From contig CBDCUW010000003.1 in NCBI GenBank assembly GCA_965222745.1, forward strand, positions 744,001 to 808,000: a stretch of DNA of 64,000 nt, read 5' to 3'. How positions within the stretch are numbered: position 1 is the first letter of the stretch; each line of letters starts with the position of its first letter. The position numbers and the translations under genes are program-made. The notes under the pieces are model-generated. The model had not been told where the DNA came from. It saw only the letters and a program-made list of their open reading frames with translations, and searched no databases. Shown in pieces: positions 1-8,440 of this stretch. The stretch is from CBDCUW01 sp965222745. Lineage in GTDB: Bacteria; Planctomycetota; Planctomycetia; Pirellulales; Pirellulaceae.

Positions 1-542
1 TCAGCGCGGGGTGAATCGTCGTACGAGTGCATGGAATAGCGCCATAGCATTAGTGCACGCAATCGCCACCAATCGACGTTATCTGGATCGATCTCTGTCG
101 CATTTGCTGCTAACTCAAGACATCTTGCCTTGCATTCTACTTCGAAGGCATCCTCGGCGGCTCTGAGCCCTTCCTTGTCCAACTCAGGGAACGCCCCGAA
201 TCCGGGAATGGTCTCGATCCTCTTTAGATACTTACCGACGTACTCCTGGCCAGGGCTATCGAGCACGAGCGCTGCGCCCATCGTCAATTCGGCGTCACTA
301 CCATCGCGAGACAGGGTCCGAACGATTTCGTGGAGCCACCATCGAGCTTGCGTTGTGGGCTCTTGCGAGTGGATTGGCGTGCGAGTGCCAACCACCAAGC
401 CCCATGTCGCGTCTCTCCACTGAAGGCGCAACGTTTCGAGGCCAGTTTCCGTTCTCGATGCGTTCCAAAGCAATCGACACGTCAAACCCACCAAGAGAAG
501 GAGGGTGCAGATCCAGAACGTATACTTGGCAGCTCGTATCAC
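1..542 (-). CDS. Membrane-anchored protein of unknown function, 3' end off the window
   Basis: The minus strand is open from a GTG at 542-540 down to base 1 with no stop, about 180 codons, so the gene continues outside the window. The first residues (VIRAAKYT) lead into one hydrophobic segment (FWICTLLLLVGLT, residues about 9-21), suggesting a signal anchor. The rest looks soluble and helical. The last visible part (LELAANATEIDPDNVDWWRL) resembles a TPR-type helix pair, but no family is recognised. There is no ATG near the front; an in-frame stop lies upstream near 624. The amino-acid composition is natural, with Trp, Leu and charged residues in helical spacing, unlike the arginine-rich products of the other frames here. 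Function unknown. The start codon is the least certain part. Confidence 0.62.
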   Translation of the reverse strand, partial: MIRAAKYTFWICTLLLLVGLTCRLLWNASRTETGLETLRLQWRDATWGLVVGTRTPIHSQEPTTQARWWLHEIVRTLSRDGSDAELTMGAALVLDSPGQEYVGKYLKRIETIPGFGAFPELDKEGLRAAEDAFEVECKARCLELAANATEIDPDNVDWWRLRALMLWRYSMHSYDDSPRA

Positions 543-1029
543 AGAATGACGGTCCCAAACGGTGTAGTGCTCAGTGGGACCGCTTGATCGTCGGTTGTTG
601 CCCGAACGGCAGGCCCCAACCGTTCATTCTATCGTTCGACGGCTGCCGACCGTAGTAATGCCTCAGGATCAGTCTGAGAGTGGCAGTCGTGATCGACCCA
701 AGGGGACGAGTAGTCCTCTATCTCGTTGAGTTGACAGTCCAGCCAGCCGCAGCACGATCAGCATCGCCCAAGCGACGGCGAACTCACGGCGACGACGCCT
801 GCGGATGTTTTCGGAGAATCAAACCGACGTCGCATCCAGTATGGTCCGCCCGCAAGGCCCAGCGGCCACTCTATCCAAAGTCGACGCCACGTACCGGCTT
901 ACCAACTCTCGAATTGGTTCAAACGAAGGACAGTCGCGGTCTCCTTTCAACTCTCACCTTTCTTCTTTTCCTCCTTTCTTCTTTTTCCCTTACCCCTCAA
1001 CTCTCCACCACCTCCTCGTGGCAACGAAG
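543..1029. other. Gene-poor intergenic stretch with a pyrimidine-rich tract
   Basis: No reading frame here has convincing protein-like composition. From about 945 to 1019 the plus strand is almost purely C and T (runs such as TTTCTTCTTTTCCTCC), ending just before the hairpin at 1030. The stretch separates the minus-strand gene to the left from the plus-strand pair beginning at 1303, so it probably carries both promoters. No confident -35/-10 pair was seen. Confidence 0.5.
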
Positions 1030-1080
1030 TAGGGCCGGTTCCACCGGCCACAGTATTCTTGGCCGGTGGAGCCGGCCCTA
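1030..1080. repeat. Intergenic hairpin, 21-bp arms
   Basis: Arms at 1030-1050 and 1060-1080 are inverted copies (TAGGGCCGG.TCCACCGGCCA) with one G.T-type mismatch and a 9-nt loop. There is no T run after either arm, so it is not a classical rho-independent terminator. It resembles the other stable palindromes scattered between genes in this window, though its sequence differs from the GCCGACTTG family. Confidence 0.8.
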
Positions 1081-1302
1081 CCGATCTACCGATCGGTGCA
1101 GACATTCACGCATCTTTGCGTGAGCGTCGCGCGCAAATCGAATCGCAGCAAAATGACGCAACCGGCGAAGAGTTGCAGAAAGTAGAAAGCAGAAAACGGA
1201 GTCGTTACGATTCAAAAGCGTACAGCATTCGTGGCGGCGTTCCCGACAACTCGGTTTTGCGTCGCCAAAGTTCAACCGTCAACAGGATTGGAGGCTCACT
1301 GC

Positions 1303-1659
1303 ATGCCTGCGACAACCCCTATGGTCAGCATTGTCCTTTTTGCTATTGCGGCGATGCTGGGTGCGATCGGTCAATACCTATACAAGAGTGGCGCGGAGGT
1401 GGCGGGGGGATCGCTGATGAGCTATGTCGCCAACATTCGATTGTTGGGTGGCGTTGTCTGTTACATTTCTGTGATGGTATTATTCGTGGCCGCATTCAAG
1501 AGAGGCGGTTCGCTGACCGTCTTGTACCCGGTTTACGCAAGTACGTTCATCTGGGCGGCGTTGATCGCTTGGCGCGTCTACGATACACCGATCAAATCCG
1601 TGAACGTTGCCGGCATGTTGCTGCTCGTGTTGGGCATGTATCTGATGGGAAAATCTTGA
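1303..1659 (+). CDS. Small DMT/EamA-like membrane protein
   Basis: A 118-residue integral membrane protein with four predicted transmembrane helices (about residues 7-27, 40-62, 70-92, 97-117), the size of an SMR/EamA half-transporter. The motif LTVLYPVYASTFIWAALIAW in helix 3 is typical of the drug/metabolite transporter superfamily. Proteins this short normally dimerise. The ATG at 1303 is preceded by GGAGG at 1290-1294 with good spacing; an internal ATG at 1321 is a weaker alternative. Its stop overlaps the ATG of the next gene by one base, so the two are translationally coupled. That pairing suggests a lipid or phosphoalcohol substrate rather than a drug, but this is inference from context. 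Confidence 0.82.
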   Translation: MPATTPMVSIVLFAIAAMLGAIGQYLYKSGAEVAGGSLMSYVANIRLLGGVVCYISVMVLFVAAFKRGGSLTVLYPVYASTFIWAALIAWRVYDTPIKSVNVAGMLLLVLGMYLMGKS

Positions 1660-2393
1660 TGGCTAGACCGGAGTACCAACCGACCGATCGCCGACCCATC
1701 AAGAGCCGCGATACAACTTGGGCACAACGGGTGGCACATCGACTTGCTACGGCCGGGGTATCGCCAAATGCGATTTCCGTATTCGGCATGTTGGCAGCAA
1801 TCGGTGCTGGCATTGCCTTCGCGTTGACTTTCCGCGTCGAAGGCGTCTCGCAAAGGGCGCTCTGGATTGTTGCTGCCGTCCTTGTACAGGTTCGGCTGCT
1901 CTGTAATTTGTTCGATGGAATGGTAGCAGTGGAGCGTAACGTCGCATCGCCGACCGGTGAACTCTACAACGAAGTTCCCGATCGAGTCTCCGACGCGGCG
2001 GTGATGATCGGCTTGGGGTATGCATCGGGAGGCCACGTCGTTTATGGATATCTAGCAGCGTTAGTCGCTGTGTTTGTGGCTTACGTCCGTGCGATGGGAA
2101 AAGCCGCGGGCGCGCCCAACGACTTTTGTGGCCCAATGGGCAAGCCGCAGCGTATGGCGCTGGTGACGATGGTGGGCGTTTATCTATGTTTCGCTCCTGA
2201 GTCGTGGCGATGGGGTTGGGGCGAAGCCCGGGGCGCACTTGCCGTCATCATTGCCGGCGGCGCCGTGACCGCGATTCGCCGGCTGCGGCGCGCCGCCAAA
2301 TTTTTTCAAGAGCAAGGACAGTTGACGGGAGGTCATCAGTCCGTCCCCAAAAGTTCAGGGTCGCGACCGCTTGACGGTGCACGCCAAGACTGA
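1659..2393 (+). CDS. CDP-alcohol phosphatidyltransferase family protein, variant active site
   Basis: A 244-residue membrane protein of the CDP-alcohol phosphatidyltransferase type, which joins CDP-diacylglycerol or a CDP-alcohol to an alcohol acceptor. The family motif D-x2-D-G-x2-A-R-x8-G-x3-D-x3-D is recognisable at residues 83-108 but altered: NLFDGMVAV...GELYNEVPD. Asp1 is Asn83, Arg is Val91 and Asp3 is Asn104, while Asp86, Gly87, Gly100 and Asp108 remain. From memory, a subgroup with this Asn pattern occurs in several bacteria, so it may be a functional variant rather than decay. About five hydrophobic helices follow. It starts at the ATG overlapping the previous stop (TGATG); the frame is open much further upstream, but without protein-like sequence. 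The C-terminal 30 residues are polar. Confidence 0.82.
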   Translation: MARPEYQPTDRRPIKSRDTTWAQRVAHRLATAGVSPNAISVFGMLAAIGAGIAFALTFRVEGVSQRALWIVAAVLVQVRLLCNLFDGMVAVERNVASPTGELYNEVPDRVSDAAVMIGLGYASGGHVVYGYLAALVAVFVAYVRAMGKAAGAPNDFCGPMGKPQRMALVTMVGVYLCFAPESWRWGWGEARGALAVIIAGGAVTAIRRLRRAAKFFQEQGQLTGGHQSVPKSSGSRPLDGARQD

Positions 2394-2476
2394 CTGGTTT
2401 TTCTTGTGTCAAAACCCGCCGGGATCCGTGGCGTCCCCATCGCCTGCGCCGCGGTTGGAATTGTCAGTGGGCCTTG

Positions 2477-2821
2477 TCACTCACTTACAATCAGATTGAG
2501 AAGGTCACCAATATTGCGGTGAGATTCGATGGGATGGCGAAGTGGCTGTCGTTTGTTGATTCGATAGCGATTCTGCCGACCCACTCGTTCTCGTTTGACG
2601 AAACCTTCTCCCTCCAAGTCATGGACGATCCGCTGAACTGCCCGTTCCGTGATCCCTACCTCATTGGCGACTTCCCGGAGCACTTTTTCCGGATCGGCAT
2701 GCAAAACGGCCAGCACGTGAGTGTGATTCGTCAGGAACGTCCAACCGTGAGAACCCTTGCCGGTCTCCGCGGCGTCCGCACTCTGGAGTTTGCGTTTCCG
2801 AGTGGTGGCTTGTCTGCTCAT
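2477..2821 (-). CDS. Winged-helix transcriptional regulator
   Basis: A 114-residue protein with a MarR/ArsR-like winged helix. The segment THVLAVLHADPEKVLREVAN, then VGITERAVQRIVHDLEGEGF and VKRERVGRQNRYRIN gives helix, recognition helix and wing in the expected order. The ATG at 2821 gives a basic N-terminus (SRQATTRKRKLQ); longer forms starting up to 2893 are possible but less natural. It is transcribed away from the export locus starting near 3031. The roughly 110 bp between its start and the promoter at 2933 would allow it to control both directions, an inference from layout. The ligand is unknown. Confidence 0.72.
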   Translation of the reverse strand: MSRQATTRKRKLQSADAAETGKGSHGWTFLTNHTHVLAVLHADPEKVLREVANEVGITERAVQRIVHDLEGEGFVKRERVGRQNRYRINKRQPLRHPIESHRNIGDLLNLIVSE

Positions 2822-2932
2822 CGCACTGATATCCGTTGAGAACACATGGAGCCTGCGATCGTCATCGGGCTGGTGTTGAAAGAAGTTTAGCACGTTTTTC
2901 TAAAAATGCGACGACAAAAACACGATAAAAGA

Positions 2933-2961
2933 TTGACGACATTTATTTCGTGTAATATGAT
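2933..2961 (+). promoter_or_regulatory. Sigma-70-type promoter for the export operon
   Basis: TTGACG (2933-2938) and TATGAT (2956-2961) are separated by exactly 17 bases; each box matches five of six consensus bases. Transcription would begin near 2968, 60-85 bases before the ABC gene. The region is markedly AT-rich compared with its neighbours. Confidence 0.72.
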
Positions 2962-3030
2962 TCGCATGTTGAGTCGTCCTGGGCCGCTCGAATTGCCCTG
3001 GAATCGCGAACAACTGCGTTCTCTGCAAGA

Positions 3031-5205
3031 GTGAATGAGGATTGTCATCCGATGGAAAATCTGCTCGATCGCCGAGAAACCGAAGAACTTGTTGTGGCCA
3101 ACGAGGAGGTGATTTTTCGTTTGCTCGCACACGTGGCAATGGCGCTGGAGATTGCTGTCCAGCCAAGCGATGTGGTGACTCCGGAAGAAGTGAGAGCGGA
3201 GGGGGCGACCGACCCGCTATCTTGGTTGTTTGCCAGTGCCACCCACGCGGGGATTTTTGTCAAAGAAATCCAACTTCAAAGTGATTTTGATGCGATCGCG
3301 TTTCTGCGGGATGGCTATCCGCTGATTGTCGCCCAGCCGGATGGGGCGTTTGCCATCATCACGGCGGTTGCGGGAGGCACGTTCGAGACGACAAGGATCT
3401 CCGAGCACGTCACACCGTGCACCGCTGGACGACGAGGGTTGAGCGAACTGGTCACGGCCGATGGGATTCGCGTTTTCGTTGCCAAAAAAGATCTCCAGTG
3501 CGATCCGCTTTCCTCGTCGCCCGCGGAGGAGGGTCCTGGCGAACATCATGTCCGTTTGTCACCGCTGCGTCGATTGTTGGCGCTCTTGAGTCTAGAACGT
3601 CGCGACATCTGGACTGTTGTGCTGTTCGCCTTCGTTTCCGGAGTACTCACGTTGGCGACCCCCTTGGCCGTCGAATCCTTGGTCAACGTCGTCAGCTGGG
3701 GCATCTATCTACAGCCGATCGTCGTGCTTGGACTCATTCTGCTGGTCTGCCTAGGATTCGCGGGAGTGTTGCGTGTACTGCAGACATTCGCGGTCGAGAT
3801 GATCCAGCGGCGACAATTCGTTCGGATCGTTAGCGATCTTGCGCATCGTTTTCCCCGGGCCAATCAAGAATCGTTGCGTGGACAGTACCCTCGAGAGTTG
3901 GCGAATCGCGTCTTTGACATCATGACGATACAGAAGGCGACAGCGGTACTTTTGTTGGACGGTTTGTCAATTGTCTTGACCACTGTTTTGGGACTAGTGT
4001 TGCTCGCGTTTTACCACCCGTTCTTACTGGGTTTCGATATTGTCCTAGTCATTTCCATGCTTTCGATGACCTGGTTGCTGGGGCGCGGCGGGATTCGCAC
4101 TGCAATCGAAGAATCGAAAACGAAGTACCGCGTTGCCCACTGGTTACAAGATGTCATTTCCTTTCCCGGCGTATTCAAAGTTGGCGGTGGCGAAGCGTTG
4201 GCCATTCAACGTACCAATCAGCTCACCACGGAGTACCTGAGGGCTCGAAAGCGGCAGTTTCGCGTTATCATCCGCCAGGTTGCCTTTGCAATCAGTCTGC
4301 AAGTGATCGCCTCGATGGTTCTTCTCGGACTTGGCGGTTGGCTGGTGATCGAGGGGCAGTTGACTCTCGGACAACTGGTTGCCAGCGAGTTGGTTGTTAC
4401 GGTGGTGGTTGGCGCGTTTGCCAAAGCGGGCAAATCACTGGAAAAGTTCTATGATGTGATGGCCGGGATGGACAAGGTCGGCCAACTAATCGATATCCCC
4501 GTCGATCCGCGACATCGCTTGGGAACGTTACCTGATCGGCCAGTCGATGTTCGTTGGAGCGAATTGCGGTTCGGAGGCAGGGAAAAAGATCCGATCGTTC
4601 CATCTGGTTCCGTGCCTGCCGGTCGTAAAGTGGCGCTCGTAGGGAACGACATGAAAGCGCGTAGCGCGCTAATTCGTGTGTTGGCGGGGCTTCAAACGCC
4701 TTCGCAGGGAATCGTACAAGTCGGTGATGTCGACAGCCTGTACGCGGCAACCAACTACCACGGCAAGCTGGTCGGTATTGCCGCTGGAAGAGAGGTGTTT
4801 CATTCAACATTGTGCGAAAATGTGGACTTGGGTCGTCCCGGGATTGGATCAACCCGTGTCCGCGAAGTCCTCGCACAAGTTGGGTTATCGGAGGCAGTAT
4901 TGCATTTGCGTGGCGGCCTACTGACGGAGCTTCAAACCGACGGCTATCCACTAGCCGAGCACGAAGTGACTCAATTGGCCATCGCCCGAGCGATGGCATC
5001 ATCGCCAAAATTGTTGATCATTGACGGACTACTTGACCGGCTTCCGGGCCAGGTTCGAGAGCAAATACTCCACACAATCACTGCCGAAAACGCGCCCTGG
5101 ACTTTAATGATTGTTACTGATCGCGAGGACGTTGCAAACGCCTGCGAAATTCGACTCACATTCCGCGACAGCTTGCCGGCCCTGGCATCGGGAATCCAAT
5201 CATGA
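3031..5205 (+). CDS. ABC-exporter-like membrane protein with degenerate ATPase and C39-like N-terminus
   Basis: A 724-residue protein laid out like a peptidase-containing ABC exporter. Residues 1-155 resemble a C39-like domain but lack a recognisable catalytic Cys/His pair. Residues 190-480 hold the transmembrane region (hydrophobic segments near 193-215, 228-250, 303-327, 330-350, 417-440, 445-465). Residues 505-715 are a nucleotide-binding domain by position, but the motifs are broken. Walker A reads GNDMKARS (538-545), with no GxGK and Arg for Lys. The signature is LAEHE (641-645), the Walker B ends LLIIDG with Gly in place of the catalytic Glu, and Asp (697) sits where the switch His is expected. 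Canonical ATP hydrolysis is unlikely. An ATG at 3052, with GAGG upstream, is an alternative start. The last four bases overlap the HlyD gene (ATGA). Confidence 0.85.
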   Translation: MNEDCHPMENLLDRRETEELVVANEEVIFRLLAHVAMALEIAVQPSDVVTPEEVRAEGATDPLSWLFASATHAGIFVKEIQLQSDFDAIAFLRDGYPLIVAQPDGAFAIITAVAGGTFETTRISEHVTPCTAGRRGLSELVTADGIRVFVAKKDLQCDPLSSSPAEEGPGEHHVRLSPLRRLLALLSLERRDIWTVVLFAFVSGVLTLATPLAVESLVNVVSWGIYLQPIVVLGLILLVCLGFAGVLRVLQTFAVEMIQRRQFVRIVSDLAHRFPRANQESLRGQYPRELANRVFDIMTIQKATAVLLLDGLSIVLTTVLGLVLLAFYHPFLLGFDIVLVISMLSMTWLLGRGGIRTAIEESKTKYRVAHWLQDVISFPGVFKVGGGEALAIQRTNQLTTEYLRARKRQFRVIIRQVAFAISLQVIASMVLLGLGGWLVIEGQLTLGQLVASELVVTVVVGAFAKAGKSLEKFYDVMAGMDKVGQLIDIPVDPRHRLGTLPDRPVDVRWSELRFGGREKDPIVPSGSVPAGRKVALVGNDMKARSALIRVLAGLQTPSQGIVQVGDVDSLYAATNYHGKLVGIAAGREVFHSTLCENVDLGRPGIGSTRVREVLAQVGLSEAVLHLRGGLLTELQTDGYPLAEHEVTQLAIARAMASSPKLLIIDGLLDRLPGQVREQILHTITAENAPWTLMIVTDREDVANACEIRLTFRDSLPALASGIQS

Positions 5206-6545
5206 TCAACAACCAAGAAGCCATCGATGATTTTCCCGCAATGCAGATGGTCCGTACGGGCCGAGTCGTCCGATTGTTTGGACGCGTCACGCTCATTGGG
5301 CTAGTTGTCGCCATCGTTGCAATGGTTTTCGTACCGTGGCGACAGACAGCCGCGGGAGTTGGTACTGTCGTGGCGCTCGATCCACAACAACGTCCCCAAC
5401 CGGTGCGCAGTCCATCCAAGGGTGTGATCAGCTATGTCAAGGAAGGCCTACGGGAAGGCACATTCGTTGAGAAGGACGAACTCGTTTTGCGGCTAACGCC
5501 GTTTGCCGCCGAAGGCGTCTCGCAGCTGGAGACGCAGATCCTTGCCATGGAATCGAAAGAGGCTTCGGCGATGTCAAGCCTGGAGGTTGCCAAGCAGGCA
5601 GCGACGCTTCAGCAGAGTTCCGGCGAAAACCTTGCCAAGTCGTTGGAGCAGGAATTGCAAGCTGCAAGGGAAAAATGGGAGCAGGCAAAGAACGAGGTCA
5701 CGTCGCTGCAGGCAGAGTTGGAAGATAAACAGAATCAGCTTCGAATCGCGGAAGAAGTCGCGGAGAAAGGACTGGTGTCCAAGGAAGAACTTTTCTCAAA
5801 ACAGCAAGCCGTCGAGTCCGCGAAAGCGAAAGTTTTGAAGGCCGAAAACGCCGTGCAAGAGGTCTATGCCGCTCTTTCGGCGAAGGAAGACGAAATTGAG
5901 TCCAAGAAACAGGAGATTGACATCAAGAATCGTACGGCAAACCAGAAAGTCCTCGAACAGATGCAAAGGATCAATACGATCGAAAAGGAGGTTCTGGATT
6001 TACGCAACAAGAGAAGCGAATTGGATCGGCTTGAAATACGAGCCCCCAGGGCCGGACGCATTCAGCAGTGGTTTGGACTTGAGGGGAGTGACACGGTGAA
6101 AGAAGGTGACCAACTCTTTGTAATCGTTCCCGAAACGGATGAGCTGGCCGTGGAAATGAAGATCAGTGGAAATGATATGCCGCTCGTGAAAGAAGGTGAC
6201 CGCGTGCGTCTGCAATTTGAAGGTTGGCCAGCTGTCCAGTTCGTGGGCTGGCCGTCGGTGGCGGTCGGAACGTTTGGCGGAAAAGTGAATCGAGTTTTCC
6301 CCACCGATGACGGGAGGGGCAACTTTCGCGTCGTGGTTACGCCCGACAATCATTTCGCTCGCGAGGACGGTTGGCCCGACGATCAATTCCTGCGGCAGGG
6401 AGTTCGCGCCAACGGTTGGGTTTTACTGCAGCGCGTTCCCCTCGGTTACGAGGTCTGGCGCCAATTGAACGGATTCCCACCTGCTGTATCCAAGGAAGAA
6501 ACAAAGGAAAAGAACGAAACGAAAGTAAAGCTTCCCAAGACATGA
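5202..6545 (+). CDS. HlyD-family membrane fusion protein
   Basis: A 447-residue periplasmic adaptor that would bridge the inner-membrane component and a TolC-type outer-membrane channel. One transmembrane helix lies near residues 27-46. It is followed by a biotinyl-lipoyl-like half (residues about 60-100, SPSKGVISYVKEGLREGTFV), a long charged coiled coil (about 105-275, rich in Glu, Lys, Gln and Ala), the second lipoyl half (LEIRAPRAGRIQQWFGLEGS) and beta-barrel sequence to about 420. The tail is highly charged (KEETKEKNETK). Translation is coupled to the ABC gene through an ATGA overlap. The next gene encodes the outer-membrane partner, so the locus is a complete tripartite set. Confidence 0.92.
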   Translation: MINNQEAIDDFPAMQMVRTGRVVRLFGRVTLIGLVVAIVAMVFVPWRQTAAGVGTVVALDPQQRPQPVRSPSKGVISYVKEGLREGTFVEKDELVLRLTPFAAEGVSQLETQILAMESKEASAMSSLEVAKQAATLQQSSGENLAKSLEQELQAAREKWEQAKNEVTSLQAELEDKQNQLRIAEEVAEKGLVSKEELFSKQQAVESAKAKVLKAENAVQEVYAALSAKEDEIESKKQEIDIKNRTANQKVLEQMQRINTIEKEVLDLRNKRSELDRLEIRAPRAGRIQQWFGLEGSDTVKEGDQLFVIVPETDELAVEMKISGNDMPLVKEGDRVRLQFEGWPAVQFVGWPSVAVGTFGGKVNRVFPTDDGRGNFRVVVTPDNHFAREDGWPDDQFLRQGVRANGWVLLQRVPLGYEVWRQLNGFPPAVSKEETKEKNETKVKLPKT

Positions 6546-6640
6546 CCGATACCGCGTTGCTATCAATTGGCGTGGGGACGCAAAAATCGTGATGGTGTTT
6601 CTTTCGAAGCCGATGATCATCACCAACAAAAGGTGAACGG

Positions 6641-8374
6641 TTGCCTTCTGGTTGGTCGATATCAACCACGTATGCGCTCCGGAACATTAGCAGCAGAAAC
6701 ATTGTGTGTCATTTGGATGCGAGAAGGTGTTGGCGACGTGTCGCGACGGCGTTTGTCACAACCGTTGTCGCATTGCATTCACTCGATCTTTGTGTTGCAC
6801 AGACATCGCCTTCTTCCATCGACACGTTGTATCAAGAGCCCATTCGAGCTAACGATGGGCTGATCGAGGCAGAGTCGGAACGTGCCGCGACGAGCGTGCC
6901 TCAACGAAAGTTCTTGACGGTTTCGGACGTCATTGCCAGCGTTTATCGATCGTTTCCCGACATCAATCGCGCACGCCAAGAATTTCGCCGCGCCGACGGA
7001 GAACTACGAACTGCGTACGGGGCTTACGATACAAACCTGATCGCTGGAACGCTCTCGGAACCGACGGGATTCTACCGAAACCACCGTCATGGTATCGGCG
7101 CGGCCCGACAGACGTGGTGGGGAGGAAATGTCAGCGCTGGGTATCGCATAGGACGCGGCATATTCCAGCCCTGGTATCTCGAACGAGAAACGGAGAAAAG
7201 CGGGGAGTTCCAATTGGGTTGGATTCAACCGCTGTTGCAAGGACGTGCGATTGATCCGCAAAGGTTCGCGGTCTTTCAGGCGTCGCTTGCTCGCCAGGCG
7301 GCCGATCCCATCTTACAGGAAGCGATTCTTGGTACCTCCAAACAAGCTGTGGTAGCGTACTGGAACTGGGTGGCTGCCGGCGCAACGCTCCAAGCGCAAA
7401 ACGACCTGTTGAAACTGGCTGAACGAAGAGGAGAACAATATCAAGCCGGATTTGAAGCTGGAAAATTCGCGGAAATCGACGTGATTTTGAATGATCAACT
7501 GATTGCCGAAAGACGCGCAGACGCGGTCGACGCACAACGCAAATTGCGCGAGGGCGAATTCAAGCTATCGTTGTTCCTACGAGACGATTCCGGTCAGCCT
7601 TTGGTGCCTGACGACCAGTGGCTGCCTTCCCGTTTTCCACTCATTGGGCCGTTGCCGCCGACCAACATCGAAGATGAAGTAGCACGTGCCCTCAGGCGGC
7701 GGCCGGAACCACGTAAACTTGATATCGAGCTGCGGCAACTCCATCTCGATCTCAGGCTTGCTAGAAATCAAATGCTGCCACGGTTGGACTTCGTCATCGA
7801 AGGATCGCAGGACGTTGGAGCGCCGGCAACGTCGTCGAATGACAAAGGACCGTTTGAACTTGTGGTCGGAGCCACCGGCGAAGTTCCCATCCAAAGGCGG
7901 AAAGCACGCGGAAAACGGCAGGAATCGATCGCCAAAATTTCTCAGGTCTCCGAGAAACTGCGGCTGCAGCGAGACAAGATTGGCGTCGAGGTGCGAACTG
8001 CTTTCGCGAGCTTGGCGCTGTCTGCGACAGTCGTGCAGCAAGCTCGAATCGCATTCAAGACTTCTCTGGATACCCTGGAACGCTATCGCTTCGCGTTCGA
8101 TCGCGGAAAAATCGATTTGATTTACTTGAACCTTTTAGAAACCAAAGCCAACGAGTCTGAAATCAAGCTGATCGAAGCTCAACGGCTATGGTTCGAGGAG
8201 CTAGCCGACCTTCAGGCTGCCTCAGGCCTGGATCCGTTTGAGCAGGCCGACTTCATTACCCAACTACCGCCATCGGATCTGCCCACGAAAGGCAACGTGG
8301 GCGCGTCCCCACCGGATGCTAGAATGCTGAACGAGGACTGGCAACTCCGGATCGGCACGCCGAAGCAACCTTGA
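6641..8374 (+). CDS. TolC-family outer membrane efflux protein
   Basis: A 577-residue protein of the outer membrane efflux (OEP/TolC) family. After a signal peptide ending near CVAQ, the sequence has the repeated long amphipathic helices and short strands of TolC protomers (for example VVAYWNWVAAGATLQAQNDL and the C-terminal repeat FKTSLDTLERYRFAFDRGKI). TolC trimers form the outer-membrane duct for an HlyD adaptor, matching the gene just upstream. The chosen start is TTG at 6641, preceded by AAAAGGTGA at good distance; a GTG at 6704 would give a more compact signal peptide and cannot be excluded. It is the last gene of the export operon, 95 bases after the HlyD gene. Confidence 0.88.
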   Translation: MPSGWSISTTYALRNISSRNIVCHLDARRCWRRVATAFVTTVVALHSLDLCVAQTSPSSIDTLYQEPIRANDGLIEAESERAATSVPQRKFLTVSDVIASVYRSFPDINRARQEFRRADGELRTAYGAYDTNLIAGTLSEPTGFYRNHRHGIGAARQTWWGGNVSAGYRIGRGIFQPWYLERETEKSGEFQLGWIQPLLQGRAIDPQRFAVFQASLARQAADPILQEAILGTSKQAVVAYWNWVAAGATLQAQNDLLKLAERRGEQYQAGFEAGKFAEIDVILNDQLIAERRADAVDAQRKLREGEFKLSLFLRDDSGQPLVPDDQWLPSRFPLIGPLPPTNIEDEVARALRRRPEPRKLDIELRQLHLDLRLARNQMLPRLDFVIEGSQDVGAPATSSNDKGPFELVVGATGEVPIQRRKARGKRQESIAKISQVSEKLRLQRDKIGVEVRTAFASLALSATVVQQARIAFKTSLDTLERYRFAFDRGKIDLIYLNLLETKANESEIKLIEAQRLWFEELADLQAASGLDPFEQADFITQLPPSDLPTKGNVGASPPDARMLNEDWQLRIGTPKQP

Positions 8375-8440
8375 CGTCGCAGATTCGATCGCACAGTTTT
8401 GGGGACAAAGTCGGTTTTCTGTTCAACTGGAAAAGGTGCA

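Noticed and set aside
541..665. An integron attC site between GTG 542 and the upstream stop.
   Set aside because: The inverted pairing is weak and the core sites do not fit RYYYAAC/GTTRRRY; no integrase is nearby.
680..1123. A 147-codon plus-strand frame before the DMT gene.
   Set aside because: It translates the pyrimidine tract and the hairpin, so the sequence is low-complexity and not a credible protein.
1078..1275. A 65-codon minus-strand frame.
   Set aside because: Cys/Arg-rich, no ribosome-binding site, no conserved feature; too weak to call.
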